This document shows, one piece after another, positions 1-8,425 of a stretch of DNA of 64,000 bases. Origin of the DNA: Ornithinibacillus xuwenensis (lineage in GTDB: Bacteria; Bacillota; Bacilli; Bacillales; Amphibacillaceae); the NCBI RefSeq assembly GCF_039614845.1, contig NZ_JBDIML010000001.1:956079-1020078 (forward strand). The letters are read 5' to 3'. A model generated the notes under the pieces. That model worked only from the letters and a program-made list of their open reading frames with translations, did no database searches and had not been told where the DNA came from. A program made the translations under genes and the position numbers. Each line of letters starts with the position of its first letter. Position 1 is the stretch's first letter.

Positions 1-31
1 GCAATCGATCATATAGCACCTTTTTTACGAT

Positions 32-66
32 AAAACCCTTATTAAGTGACAGGGTTTTATTTTTTG
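32..66 (+). terminator. Rho-independent terminator of an upstream gene
   Basis: An 8-bp stem (AAAACCCT at 32-39 with AGGGTTTT at 51-58) is followed by a T-rich run. It lies just inside the left edge and ahead of the germination operon, so it probably ends a gene left of the window. Confidence 0.6.
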
Positions 67-136
67 TTAACATTACATAATTTTACCTATTTGGTGGAAA
101 CGTAAAAGAAAACAATAGCTGGAGTTGTTGCTCTAT

Positions 137-1660
137 ATGTTGAAGAAATTACTCAGAAGGTCTTATAGAAATAAAAAGGTAAATAGTGAAAAATCGTCAG
201 AAGAAGAAATAAAACTAAATGAATCCAATATTAATTCTAACCTTAATAAAACCGTTGATTCCTTTAAAACGATATATTCTTACCCTGATAACCAAGATGT
301 TGTATTACGAAACATACATATTTCCGGATCGAATAAAAAGGCAGCGATTCTTTTCATCAATACCATAACAAATGCAAAGTCCATAGAGGATTATGTGATT
401 AGCCCATTACTTCAAAACCAGGATTCCTCGAAACAAATAGATGAAATCATTACCGTTCAATCATTGCAAACCAAAAATAAAATCAGTGAGATTGTTACGC
501 ATATTAATAATGGAAATGCTGCTTTATTTGTTGAAGGTGAAAATAAAGCGTATTTACTTGGTGCTACTAACTTTGAAGGTAGAAATGTAGAAAAAGCAGA
601 AAATGAAAATGTTGTAAAGGGATCGAAGGAAGCATTTAATGAAAAATCAGCAACGAATATTTCATTAATACGCAAACGAATTAAAAGTGAAAGTCTTGTA
701 GTAGAGTCCCTAATTATTTCGAAACGATCAAAAAACGATCTGTTTATCGTGTACGAAAAGGACTTAGTGAATGATAAGTTATTGCAAAACGTCAAAGATA
801 GAGTAAATGCCTTAGATGTTGATGCAATTCAAAATCTCAGCTTACTAGAACAACAAATTGAAGAGCGAAAATACTCAATTTTTCCAACAATCTTATACAC
901 GGAACGGCCAGATCGTGCTGCTTCTTTTATTGAGGATGGGTATATCGTATTACTAATGGACAATTCACCAGATTCCTTAGTTCTCCCAGCAACTTTTTGG
1001 TCATTTTATCACACATCAGAAGATCATTATTTGCGATTTCCTTATGGCAACTTCACTCGATTTTTGCGTATCTTAGCTTTATTTATTTCATTATTTACCT
1101 CTTCCCTATATGTAGCAGTAGTAACCTTTCACGCTGAAATGGTTCCCCCTGACCTGCTATTAGCAATTGCAGCAACACGGGAGAAAGTCCCCTTTCCTGC
1201 TGCAATTGAAGTATTTATTATGGAAATTGCCTTTGAACTTATTAGGGAAGCAGGATTACGCGTCCCAAGCCCAATTGGACCGACCATTGGTATTGTAGGA
1301 GCACTTATTTTAGGGCAGGCTGCCGTTCAGGCAAACATTGTTAGTCCAATCGTTGTTATCATTGTAGCTCTAGGTGGCCTAAGCTCCTTTGCTATTGGTG
1401 ATATCAGTATGAATTTTACCGTTCGAATAGGCAGATTATTACTATTGTTTGCTGCTAGTTTCATGGGCCTTTATGGCATAACGGCATTATTTACAATGGC
1501 GATCTTTTATATGGTTTCTATTAAATCCTTTGGTGTTCCATATTTGTCGCCACTAACACCCAATTACAAATCCTCAAAAGATACTATTTTTAGAAGGGTG
1601 CTACAGAAAGAAACCTTCAGGCCTGGCTATTTAAAACCTAAAGATATGACGAAGCGATAA
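137..1660 (+). CDS. gerKA: GerA-family spore germination protein (GerKA type)
   Basis: This is the A subunit of a nutrient germinant receptor of the spore inner membrane. It has a long hydrophilic N-terminal region (about residues 1-285), then the GerA membrane core with the conserved family stretch containing ERPD (near 255-260), PFPAAIEVFIME, RVPSPIGPTIGIVGALILG and several hydrophobic helices. The length, about 507 aa, is normal for the family. The frame opens earlier with TTG codons at 125 and 128. ATG 137 is preferred, although its spacing to GGAG (121-124) is a little long. gerKB starts 11 bp after the stop, so the genes are an operon. The gerK symbol rests on gene order; the germinant cannot be read from sequence. 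Confidence 0.9.
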   Translation: MLKKLLRRSYRNKKVNSEKSSEEEIKLNESNINSNLNKTVDSFKTIYSYPDNQDVVLRNIHISGSNKKAAILFINTITNAKSIEDYVISPLLQNQDSSKQIDEIITVQSLQTKNKISEIVTHINNGNAALFVEGENKAYLLGATNFEGRNVEKAENENVVKGSKEAFNEKSATNISLIRKRIKSESLVVESLIISKRSKNDLFIVYEKDLVNDKLLQNVKDRVNALDVDAIQNLSLLEQQIEERKYSIFPTILYTERPDRAASFIEDGYIVLLMDNSPDSLVLPATFWSFYHTSEDHYLRFPYGNFTRFLRILALFISLFTSSLYVAVVTFHAEMVPPDLLLAIAATREKVPFPAAIEVFIMEIAFELIREAGLRVPSPIGPTIGIVGALILGQAAVQANIVSPIVVIIVALGGLSSFAIGDISMNFTVRIGRLLLLFAASFMGLYGITALFTMAIFYMVSIKSFGVPYLSPLTPNYKSSKDTIFRRVLQKETFRPGYLKPKDMTKR

Positions 1661-1671
1661 GGGGAATAAAT

Positions 1672-2781
1672 ATGGAGCAATCTAAGCAATTAATTGGAAT
1701 AAAAGAATATATTGCTATTGTCATATTAATGATTGGTACCAAATTATCCGATGATACACCAGCCATATTATTTGAACAAATTAAAAATGCTGGGTGGATG
1801 GCACCGATTATCAATGGGATAATAGCAATTATTCCAATTTACTTATTAATGAAGGTAGTTGGAAATTATAAGGATAAAAGCTTAGCCGAAGTAACAGACC
1901 ATCTATTTGGCAAATTTTTCGGTTTTATTATTTTGTTTACACTCCTGGTAGTAGCATTTTGTGCCACTATTGTGGATACAGCAATTTATACTGATATTAT
2001 CGGAACCATGTACTTTACCAAAACACCCACTATTATTATCTATGGTATTTTAATTGTGGTATGTGCATATGGCGCAAGAAGAGGCTTTGAACAAATCGGT
2101 TCTGCAGCATGGACCGTCTTCCCGTATTTACAGGTCTCTTTATTATTGGCACTAATTTTATCGATTAGAGAGGGAAATACGGCGTTTTTATTTCCTTTAT
2201 TTGGCCCTGGACCATGGGAGATTGCAAAAGAAAGCTCCCTCAGACTATCAATATACGCTGATTTCTTTTATCTATTTTTATTTTTTCCACTTATTAAAAG
2301 CAAAAAGGATTTTATAAAGGGGACATGGCTTGGGCTCGTTTTCATTGTTTTGAATATAGCTATTTTCATGACTTGCTTTGTTTTTTTATTTGACTATAAA
2401 ACTATTATGCAATTGAGTTATCCCTATCATGAGGTTATACGAACTATATCGATGGGTTTTCTAACGAACATGGAAACATTTTTCTTGCCTTTTTGGTTAA
2501 TTGCTTCCTTTGTTAGATTCAGTATTTATTTATATATCAATGCTCTCTTAATCGGACATTTATTTAGGATTCGGCATTTTGAATACTTAATTCCCTCTTT
2601 AGCAACACTTATTGTATTTCTTGGGCTGATCCCGGAGAGCCCTACCTTTACGATTTTTAACTTAAAGGAAAAAATATTATTAATTGCGACACCGCTATTT
2701 TTCTTTTTACCCGTTCTGATGTGGGTCGTTGCAATGTTTAAAGGAGAGTTTAAACATGCAAATAAGAAAAAACGCAAGTAA
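1672..2781 (+). CDS. gerKB: GerB-family spore germination permease (GerKB type)
   Basis: This is the B subunit of the germinant receptor, a polytopic protein of the amino acid/polyamine permease-related GerB family of the spore inner membrane. About ten hydrophobic segments run through the 369 residues, which is the usual length. The N-terminal part reads IGIKEYIAIVILMIGTKLSD, typical of the family. The stop lies past the start of gerKC (26-bp overlap), which suggests translational coupling. It sits between the A and C subunit genes, as in gerA, gerB and gerK operons. Confidence 0.9.
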   Translation: MEQSKQLIGIKEYIAIVILMIGTKLSDDTPAILFEQIKNAGWMAPIINGIIAIIPIYLLMKVVGNYKDKSLAEVTDHLFGKFFGFIILFTLLVVAFCATIVDTAIYTDIIGTMYFTKTPTIIIYGILIVVCAYGARRGFEQIGSAAWTVFPYLQVSLLLALILSIREGNTAFLFPLFGPGPWEIAKESSLRLSIYADFFYLFLFFPLIKSKKDFIKGTWLGLVFIVLNIAIFMTCFVFLFDYKTIMQLSYPYHEVIRTISMGFLTNMETFFLPFWLIASFVRFSIYLYINALLIGHLFRIRHFEYLIPSLATLIVFLGLIPESPTFTIFNLKEKILLIATPLFFFLPVLMWVVAMFKGEFKHANKKKRK

Positions 2782-4018
2782 GTTTACCGTTTTTCTATTC
2801 ATTTTACTTTTCCTATGTGGTTGCTGGGATCAAAAGGAAGTAGAGGAATTAGCTTACGTAATTGCTGTTGGAATTGATAAAGCAGAGGATCATGAGAATC
2901 GTGTGAAGATTAGCTACTTAATTGCTAACCCAGAAGCTGGTTCAACAGCAGAAGGTGGTGGTTCCCAAGAACCTCCTAGGGAAATAATTTCATTTGAAGC
3001 AGATGACTTCATTTCTTCCAAAAATTTAGCCAATACGGTTATTACGAAACATGTTACATATGACCTGTTACGGATGATTATAGTTTCCGAGGATTTTGCT
3101 CGAGATGAGAATTTTATCAGGTGGATTTATGACGCAACTAAATCCATGGAGATAAGAAGAGATATTAGGTTATTAGTGTCAAAGGAGGATACTGCTACTT
3201 TCTTACAAAATAATAAACCTGTACTTGAAACAAGACCACATGAATACTTTGAAAAAATACTCGATATTGGTAATGAAATTGGTACAACTCCTCCATCTGA
3301 ACTGAACACTTTCTTTCGAATTACTGAAGCTGATGCAGATTTATTCTTAGGAATATATGGCACAACCGAGAAAGGCGAAAAAAAAGAGTCTGACGGTGAT
3401 CCAGACGAGATTACAGCAGGAGAATTCAAATATGAAGGTGAGACAAATACAACACAATTTGTTGGATCAGCTGTCTTTAAGGAAGGAAAAATGATTGATA
3501 CACTTACCATCGAAGAAACAAGATTATCATATTTATTGAACCCAACATTGAAGCCTGGATTTTTCTTAGGTACATTTCCAGATCCCTTTGATGACAAGTA
3601 TCGAATTGTTACCCGTATTGAAGCAAATGGCCCGTTAAAATTTGACATGAAGCTGAATGGTGGTAATAAGCCAAGTATCCATGTGAAAATTCCATTATTA
3701 CTCGAAGTCATGTCCAATCATAGTATGACAGACTATCCAAAGGATGCTAAAAAAAGAAAAAAACTGAAAGAGTCGTTAAAAGAAGATATAACGAGAAAGT
3801 TTGAGGATTTCGTAAAAAAAACACAGGAAGAATACAAAACAGAGCCCTTCGGATGGTCCTTAATCGCAAGAAAGCAATTCGGCACTATTAAAGCTTGGGA
3901 GAATTTTGATTGGATGAAGACTTACCCAGGTATGAAAATAGAGGTTTCCGTACAGCTTAAACTTGGTAAGTTTGGAAGACAGAGCGACTTACCTAGACTC
4001 GAGGAGGTTCGAGATTGA
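2756..4018 (+). CDS. gerKC: Ger(x)C-family germination lipoprotein (GerKC type)
   Basis: This is the C subunit, a lipoprotein anchored on the outer face of the spore inner membrane. It has a lipoprotein signal with a hydrophobic core and a lipobox ending LCGC, followed by WDQKEVEELAYVIAVGID, the hallmark N-terminus of Ger(x)C proteins. I place the start at ATG 2756, 7 bp after AAGGAGAG (2741-2748). The frame is open upstream, but that would put nine extra residues before the signal. The mature protein is about 400 aa. A fourth short gene overlaps its stop codon. Confidence 0.9.
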   Translation: MQIRKNASKFTVFLFILLFLCGCWDQKEVEELAYVIAVGIDKAEDHENRVKISYLIANPEAGSTAEGGGSQEPPREIISFEADDFISSKNLANTVITKHVTYDLLRMIIVSEDFARDENFIRWIYDATKSMEIRRDIRLLVSKEDTATFLQNNKPVLETRPHEYFEKILDIGNEIGTTPPSELNTFFRITEADADLFLGIYGTTEKGEKKESDGDPDEITAGEFKYEGETNTTQFVGSAVFKEGKMIDTLTIEETRLSYLLNPTLKPGFFLGTFPDPFDDKYRIVTRIEANGPLKFDMKLNGGNKPSIHVKIPLLLEVMSNHSMTDYPKDAKKRKKLKESLKEDITRKFEDFVKKTQEEYKTEPFGWSLIARKQFGTIKAWENFDWMKTYPGMKIEVSVQLKLGKFGRQSDLPRLEEVRD

Positions 4019-4173
4019 AGCTACTTATTTGGGCAGTAATGTTAATTATGTTCACGTACACAATTGGCTTCTCCATTACGCTTTGGAAAGAAAAGAGCAG
4101 AGCGGGTTCAATAATTGTGTTAATCATAGCATTGGCTATCGCCGTATCACCCTTTTTTACAGTATTGAGATAA
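4015..4173 (+). CDS. Small two-TM protein, germinant-receptor D-subunit-like
   Basis: A 52-codon ORF with a TTG start overlaps the last codon of gerKC (TTGA arrangement). It has an excellent SD, GAGGAGG at 4001-4007, seven bases upstream. The product starts MKLLIWAVMLIMF and has two hydrophobic segments (about 3-22 and 32-49) joined by a charged linker WKEKSRAG. Small two-helix D proteins occur next to some Bacillus gerA-type operons and modulate germination rate, and position and topology fit that group. The terminator follows 7 bp after its stop, so it is the last gene of the operon. Confidence 0.75.
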   Translation: MKLLIWAVMLIMFTYTIGFSITLWKEKSRAGSIIVLIIALAIAVSPFFTVLR

Positions 4174-4179
4174 AATTAA

Positions 4180-4209
4180 GGCTTACACAAAATGTGTAAG
4201 CCTATTTGC
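4180..4209 (+). terminator. Terminator after the gerK operon
   Basis: A perfect 10-bp stem, GGCTTACACA (4180-4189) with TGTGTAAGCC (4193-4202), with a 3-nt loop and a weak T-run. It lies between the convergent gerK operon and gdh and probably serves both. Confidence 0.7.
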
Positions 4210-5589
4210 TTAATACAGTTTCCCTTGTCGATACAGGATTTCAGAAAGCTTCATCACAGCATGTATATAACAATTCTGCCTTAACGGGAAGGGATCACCA
4301 AAGAACTGTGGTAAAACAGAATCAAAGGTTCCTTTCATTTTACGATAAAGCTTCTCAAATACCTCATCCTCTTTATAAAACTGTGTCTCTCTACCCTGTA
4401 ACCATTCCAAATAGGATACAATGACACCCCCAGCATTCGCTAGAATATCTGGAATGATAATAACACCTTTATCACTTAAATACGCATCCGCTTCCGAAGT
4501 AACAGGTGCATTGGCCCCTTCTACAATAATGGAGGCCTGTACTTCCTTCATATTCTCTTGATGTACTTGATTCTCTAGTGCAGCTAAAAACAAAACATCC
4601 ACATCTAATGTTAGCACGTCTTCACGATTCAGTATTTTTGCATTTACATCTGCTTTTTCTAATTGTTCCTCTGTTAATGGGAGGTCTCCTTTATTAGCAG
4701 AAATATATTTTACTAAACCAGGAATATCAAGCCCATCGGAATTGTGTAATGTTACATTTCGGTCACTCACAGCTACGACTTTATTGTTTAAGTGATTACA
4801 TTGATATGCTGCCAACGCAGCTACAGAGCCTACATTTCCAAAGCCTTGCACCGCAATGGATAATGATTTCTCTTTTAACGCTAGTGCGGTTTTCGCAAAC
4901 ATATTCTCACGCTCAGACAACCATTTCTCTTGATCCTGAACAAAGTCATGCATGAGGTAACGGAAGGTGTAATACACACCCTTACCAGTAGCTTCTCTCC
5001 GTCCCAGTGACCCACCATTTGCTACGCTTTTCCCTGTAAAGCTACCTCGATAGGATTCCCCAGGTCGAATGCTCTTATATTCCCCCATCATCCAGTCCAT
5101 CTCTCGCTCGCCAGTACCGACATCAGGTGCTGGAACATCCTTGTCTGGGCCAAGTATATCACTAAAATATTGCACATACTTCTTACAAATTCGGTAGAGA
5201 TCTTTTTCACTATAATCTCTTGGATTAATGACAACCCCGCCTTTTCCACCACCAAACGGCACTTCATGCAGGGCATTTTTTAATGTCATAAGTGATGCTA
5301 GATTTACTACTTCTTCTTCCTTAACGGATTCATGGAATCGAATCCCACCTTTATATGGTCCAAGAATATTATTATGTTGGACGCGAAATGCCGGGATTCG
5401 AACAACCTGCCCATTCTCAAGTGTAACGCGAAGATAAGATTTATTCACATGATTGGGAGTGGATAGAATTGAAAGCAACGAAATTGATGCTTTTTTTCTT
5501 CTTTCCCCTTTTAATTCCGGTAAGAATGACTTATCATCCATTAATGCACGTAAGGAATCTTTTACGATATCTACTGTTTGATTTGCCAC
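4210..5589 (-). CDS. Glu/Leu/Phe/Val dehydrogenase (glutamate dehydrogenase type)
   Basis: A cytoplasmic NAD(P)-dependent dehydrogenase that interconverts glutamate with 2-oxoglutarate and ammonia. Family marks are GPYKGGIRFH, the glycine-rich FGGGKGGVV near the catalytic lysine region, DVPAPDVGTGEREM, GGSLGRREATGKGV, and a Rossmann motif VQGFGNVGSVAA at about residue 245. At 459 aa it is longer than the RocG/GudB enzymes (about 424-427 aa), with an N-terminal extension and an insertion near 215-230, so it may be a separate paralogue group. The start is GTG with SD GGTGGAGG seven bases upstream. Cofactor specificity and exact substrate cannot be decided by eye. Confidence 0.88.
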   Translation of the reverse strand: MANQTVDIVKDSLRALMDDKSFLPELKGERRKKASISLLSILSTPNHVNKSYLRVTLENGQVVRIPAFRVQHNNILGPYKGGIRFHESVKEEEVVNLASLMTLKNALHEVPFGGGKGGVVINPRDYSEKDLYRICKKYVQYFSDILGPDKDVPAPDVGTGEREMDWMMGEYKSIRPGESYRGSFTGKSVANGGSLGRREATGKGVYYTFRYLMHDFVQDQEKWLSERENMFAKTALALKEKSLSIAVQGFGNVGSVAALAAYQCNHLNNKVVAVSDRNVTLHNSDGLDIPGLVKYISANKGDLPLTEEQLEKADVNAKILNREDVLTLDVDVLFLAALENQVHQENMKEVQASIIVEGANAPVTSEADAYLSDKGVIIIPDILANAGGVIVSYLEWLQGRETQFYKEDEVFEKLYRKMKGTFDSVLPQFFGDPFPLRQNCYIHAVMKLSEILYRQGKLY

Positions 5590-5671
5590 AATATAACCTC
5601 CACCATTATTTTTTACTTTAGTATAATTGTAACAAAATCAAATACTTATACCAATTTTGCATGGTTATAAC

Positions 5672-7093
5672 TCACAGGAAAATAACCGCAGCTACTGTCA
5701 TAACTACTAATCCTAACATTACTGGAATAAAGTTTTTCCGTACGAGATCCATAACGGATACACCACAGAAACCTGCAATCGCAATTAATGATGACCATGC
5801 AATAATCGTACCTCCACCAGTCCAAATTGCTCCCATTTGGCCAATTGCTGCTAATGTTTCGGTATCGATTCCATTCGTCTCTAATGATGCAGCCAACGCT
5901 CCTGTCAAAGGTAACCCTGAAAAACCTGAGCCATCCAATCCCGTAATAATTCCTATTACTAAGATGCTAAAAGCTACAAGTAATGCACTTTGTGGCAGAA
6001 AATCCTGCGTTGCCTCTACTAAACCAAATAAAAACGATGGACCTTCTTCAACACCTAGTATTCCTCCGGCAAAATCACCACTACCTAGGAAGAAGAATCC
6101 CGCAATTGGAATTACTGGTCCCATTGCTTTAAATGCAAACACAAATCCGTCTGTAATATGGTTTGTAATATAATCTAAAGCATGGTGTTTTCCAAAGGCA
6201 ATAGTTGACATTAATAGTAATATAACTGCAACACCACCAACAAAAGCTGCTCCGTCTCCGCCAATTAATCCACCACTATCAGAAAATAATTTAGAGTACA
6301 TCATGTAAATGACAACAATCAGAAGTGTAAGTGGCACTACTACCGCAAATGTTTTACTCCACCTTGATAGATTTGATGTTTTTGCCTCATTATTCGAGCT
6401 CTCTATTGAATTCAATGTTTGTAACTCTGTTTCATTTTGTGGGTCATCTTTCGAACGAATGGTTTTCCGGTACATAAAATATGCGAGTAGAATTGCTACT
6501 CCACCAGCAATTACGGATAGAACTAGTGCTTTATCTGCCACTGCACCAGCATTAACTCCTGCTGAAGCTGCTGACAGACTTGGAGCAACCTGCACAATAT
6601 AGTCTGAGGATAATGCCATCCCCTGCCCTGCCAAAGCAATTGCAACAGCAGCAGTAATGGCAGGTAAACCAGCCCTTACAGCAGCAGGTACAAGAAGTGC
6701 ACAAATTAATGGAACGGCTGGTGTTGGCCAAAAGAATAAGGAGATTACAAAAGTAACACCTACTAAAACAAAAAACGAAATATGCCCATTAACCATCACC
6801 TTTTGTATTGGTTGAATCATCCGGACATCTGCGCCCAAATCCTTTAACGAATTTAACAGAGCAAGCATAAATGTAATAATTAAAAAGATACTAAACAATT
6901 CTTGTGCCGCTATCAGATTGGCATTAAAAATTGCGGTGAACCCATCAATAATATTTCCGTTATAAACCGAAGCAATAATAAATGTTCCTAGCAATGTGGG
7001 AAGTACGACACCTTTTCGAAAAATCATCGTGACGATAATAACGAGTGTAAAGAATCCGTATAACCAATGGGCAAATGTAAGCTCCACATTCAT
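5672..7093 (-). CDS. Polytopic secondary transporter, ion-transporter superfamily-like
   Basis: A 473-aa integral membrane protein with about 12 hydrophobic segments and a central hydrophilic loop (about residues 215-240, rich in Asp, Glu, Asn and Ser) dividing two halves, as in carboxylate/ion permeases. Repeated Gly/Ala/Pro-rich hairpins such as FFWPTPAVPLICALLVPAAV and GSGFSGLPLTGALAA look like the re-entrant motifs of that superfamily. The substrate is unknown; an organic anion such as a dicarboxylate is a guess. ATG 7093 lies immediately after the SD AAAGGAAG, so the in-frame GTG at 7087 may be the true start. It is transcribed toward gdh and could share its transcript. Confidence 0.65.
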   Translation of the reverse strand: MNVELTFAHWLYGFFTLVIIVTMIFRKGVVLPTLLGTFIIASVYNGNIIDGFTAIFNANLIAAQELFSIFLIITFMLALLNSLKDLGADVRMIQPIQKVMVNGHISFFVLVGVTFVISLFFWPTPAVPLICALLVPAAVRAGLPAITAAVAIALAGQGMALSSDYIVQVAPSLSAASAGVNAGAVADKALVLSVIAGGVAILLAYFMYRKTIRSKDDPQNETELQTLNSIESSNNEAKTSNLSRWSKTFAVVVPLTLLIVVIYMMYSKLFSDSGGLIGGDGAAFVGGVAVILLLMSTIAFGKHHALDYITNHITDGFVFAFKAMGPVIPIAGFFFLGSGDFAGGILGVEEGPSFLFGLVEATQDFLPQSALLVAFSILVIGIITGLDGSGFSGLPLTGALAASLETNGIDTETLAAIGQMGAIWTGGGTIIAWSSLIAIAGFCGVSVMDLVRKNFIPVMLGLVVMTVAAVIFL

Positions 7094-7366
7094 CTTCCTT
7101 TCTTTACCGTTGTGCTATAGCCTATGCGTGAACAATCATAGCGGTGAAAGGGAGATGTACGATAATGTAGTTTCTGCTTCTATATTTGAAAGAGGTTTGT
7201 ATTACGGTGATCATCTAATGATTTATTATTAAGATTGCTAGAATTAATTTATGTAAGGCGGAGTTTATTACTTATCTGGATGGGAGATAGCGGATGTTGA
7301 TGTAAAAGCAATTGAATCGAAAGCCAGTAGACTTAGTATTTACAGTCCAGTCTTCTATAGTTTCTA

Positions 7367-7489
7367 TTATAGTTTCTCTGCGCATTCATGACAGTGGATA
7401 ACACCGTTCTCATATACACCGTCTAGAAATCCGTTTTCACAAAAAACATTCTTCTTACAAGTAGTGCACTGACCAACTAATTCTTTCAT
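7367..7489 (-). CDS. Tiny four-cysteine (zinc-ribbon-like) protein
   Basis: A 40-codon ORF starting MKELVGQCTTC and ending CHECAEKL. It has two CxxC pairs (residues 8-11 and 33-36) plus one more Cys between them, a compact zinc-knuckle pattern. The ATG at 7489 is preceded by AGAGGTGA with good spacing. I do not recognise the family. Clustered cysteines and the SD support a real gene; function is unknown. Confidence 0.6.
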   Translation of the reverse strand: MKELVGQCTTCKKNVFCENGFLDGVYENGVIHCHECAEKL

Positions 7490-7525
7490 TTACTTCACCT
7501 CTTATCTCCATTATAAAAGAAATCC

Positions 7526-7564
7526 AAAAAAGGGTAACCTCTTTTTAAGAGATTACCCTTTTGT
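7526..7564 (-). terminator. Terminator downstream of thiT
   Basis: Inverted repeat AAAAGGGTAA-CTCT / AGAG-TTACCCTTTT with a T-rich loop and a run of T on the minus strand, directly after the thiT stop codon. Confidence 0.75.
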
Positions 7565-7577
7565 GAGCGGAAAATAA

Positions 7578-8141
7578 TTATGCTGATTGTAGTAGTGTTT
7601 TTGGTTGTTTGATAAATAAAATGAAAACGACAATGGTTGTGATAATAAATGAAGGTAACATGTAAGAACCGTTATATATTAAAGAATATAACCATAGCGC
7701 TTGACCTTCTGGTGCATATTCTGCCCAGAAAACGATACCCGCATAAAAGTGAGCTAAAAACCTTAGCGCCGTGCCGAGAAATACTCCTAGCGTTATATAG
7801 ACGAAACGTTTCCCTACTTTACCATCTTTAATTGCTTGCTGTACATGTCTAGCAAAAATACCAGCTACTCCTAGTGCCGCAAATGCAAAGCAGTATTCAA
7901 TAAATGCTTGTAAAGGCGTCTTAATATCAGGACCGAAAGCTAATTGAAGTGCTCCCCAGATAAATCCTGTTAATAGTCCTCCCTTTAATCCCCAACGAAA
8001 AGCAACGATAAATACTGGTATCATAGCAAAAGAAATTGATCCACCGTTAGGCATTTGAATAGATGGAATAAAATCTAATAATAAAGCTAAAGCTGCGAAG
8101 ATTGCCACTTCAACCATGAACAATGTGCGTTTTGAACTCAC
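7578..8141 (-). CDS. thiT: ThiT, thiamine-specific S component of an ECF transporter
   Basis: A membrane protein that binds thiamine with high affinity and pairs with the shared EcfAA'T energy-coupling module for uptake. The 187 residues hold six predicted helices. The family pattern is visible in LDFIPSIQMPNGGSISFAMIPVFIVAFRWG, GLLTGFIWGALQL and the late LYSLIYNGSYMLPS. The start is GTG with SD GGGAGG seven bases away. A TPP riboswitch with a terminator lies immediately upstream, which independently confirms the thiamine role. Confidence 0.95.
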   Translation of the reverse strand: MSSKRTLFMVEVAIFAALALLLDFIPSIQMPNGGSISFAMIPVFIVAFRWGLKGGLLTGFIWGALQLAFGPDIKTPLQAFIEYCFAFAALGVAGIFARHVQQAIKDGKVGKRFVYITLGVFLGTALRFLAHFYAGIVFWAEYAPEGQALWLYSLIYNGSYMLPSFIITTIVVFILFIKQPKTLLQSA

Positions 8142-8191
8142 ATCAATTCCTCCCCTGTTGTAATCTAAAAATCTACTAATAGATTTTCAAA

Positions 8192-8254
8192 CACAAAAAA
8201 AGCAATGCCAAGGGGAAGCTTCCTGATGGGGAATTCCGCTCACATTGCCTTTCA
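8192..8254 (-). terminator. Riboswitch-controlled terminator of thiT
   Basis: On the minus strand GGCAATG pairs with CATTGCT across an inner GGAA/TTCC helix and is followed by seven T. It sits between the TPP aptamer and thiT, as expected for a transcription-termination OFF switch. Confidence 0.85.
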
Positions 8255-8267
8255 TATCCATCAAAAA

Positions 8268-8365
8268 AGCCACCATCCCTACGCTAGTACTAACTAACAG
8301 GTTCTAAGGGTCTGAACATGTTCTGTTCACTCTCAGCCATTTGGCTCCCCCTGTGGGCTTATTCA
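8268..8365 (-). promoter_or_regulatory. TPP riboswitch (THI element)
   Basis: Read on the minus strand it contains the THI-box landmarks in order: GGGGGAGCC, GGCTGAGAG, then after a variable stem-loop ACCCTTAGAACCTG, then TAGTACTAGCGTAGGGATG. These are the TPP aptamer conserved parts. It controls thiT; thiamine pyrophosphate binding should favour the downstream terminator. Confidence 0.95.
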
Positions 8366-8425
8366 TTCACTTTTTTTGTTAACGCTATTGTATATTACTT
8401 TTCCAATTCTTGCAAGATTATCCGT

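Noticed and set aside
3127..3717. A 196-codon minus-strand ORF inside gerKC
   Set aside because: Shadow of the well-supported Ger(x)C gene; no SD and Ser/Phe-rich shadow composition.
5661..6173. A 170-codon plus-strand ORF inside the permease gene
   Set aside because: Its composition (Ile, Asn, Pro, Ala-rich, no domains) is that of an antisense shadow of the clear membrane-protein gene on the minus strand.
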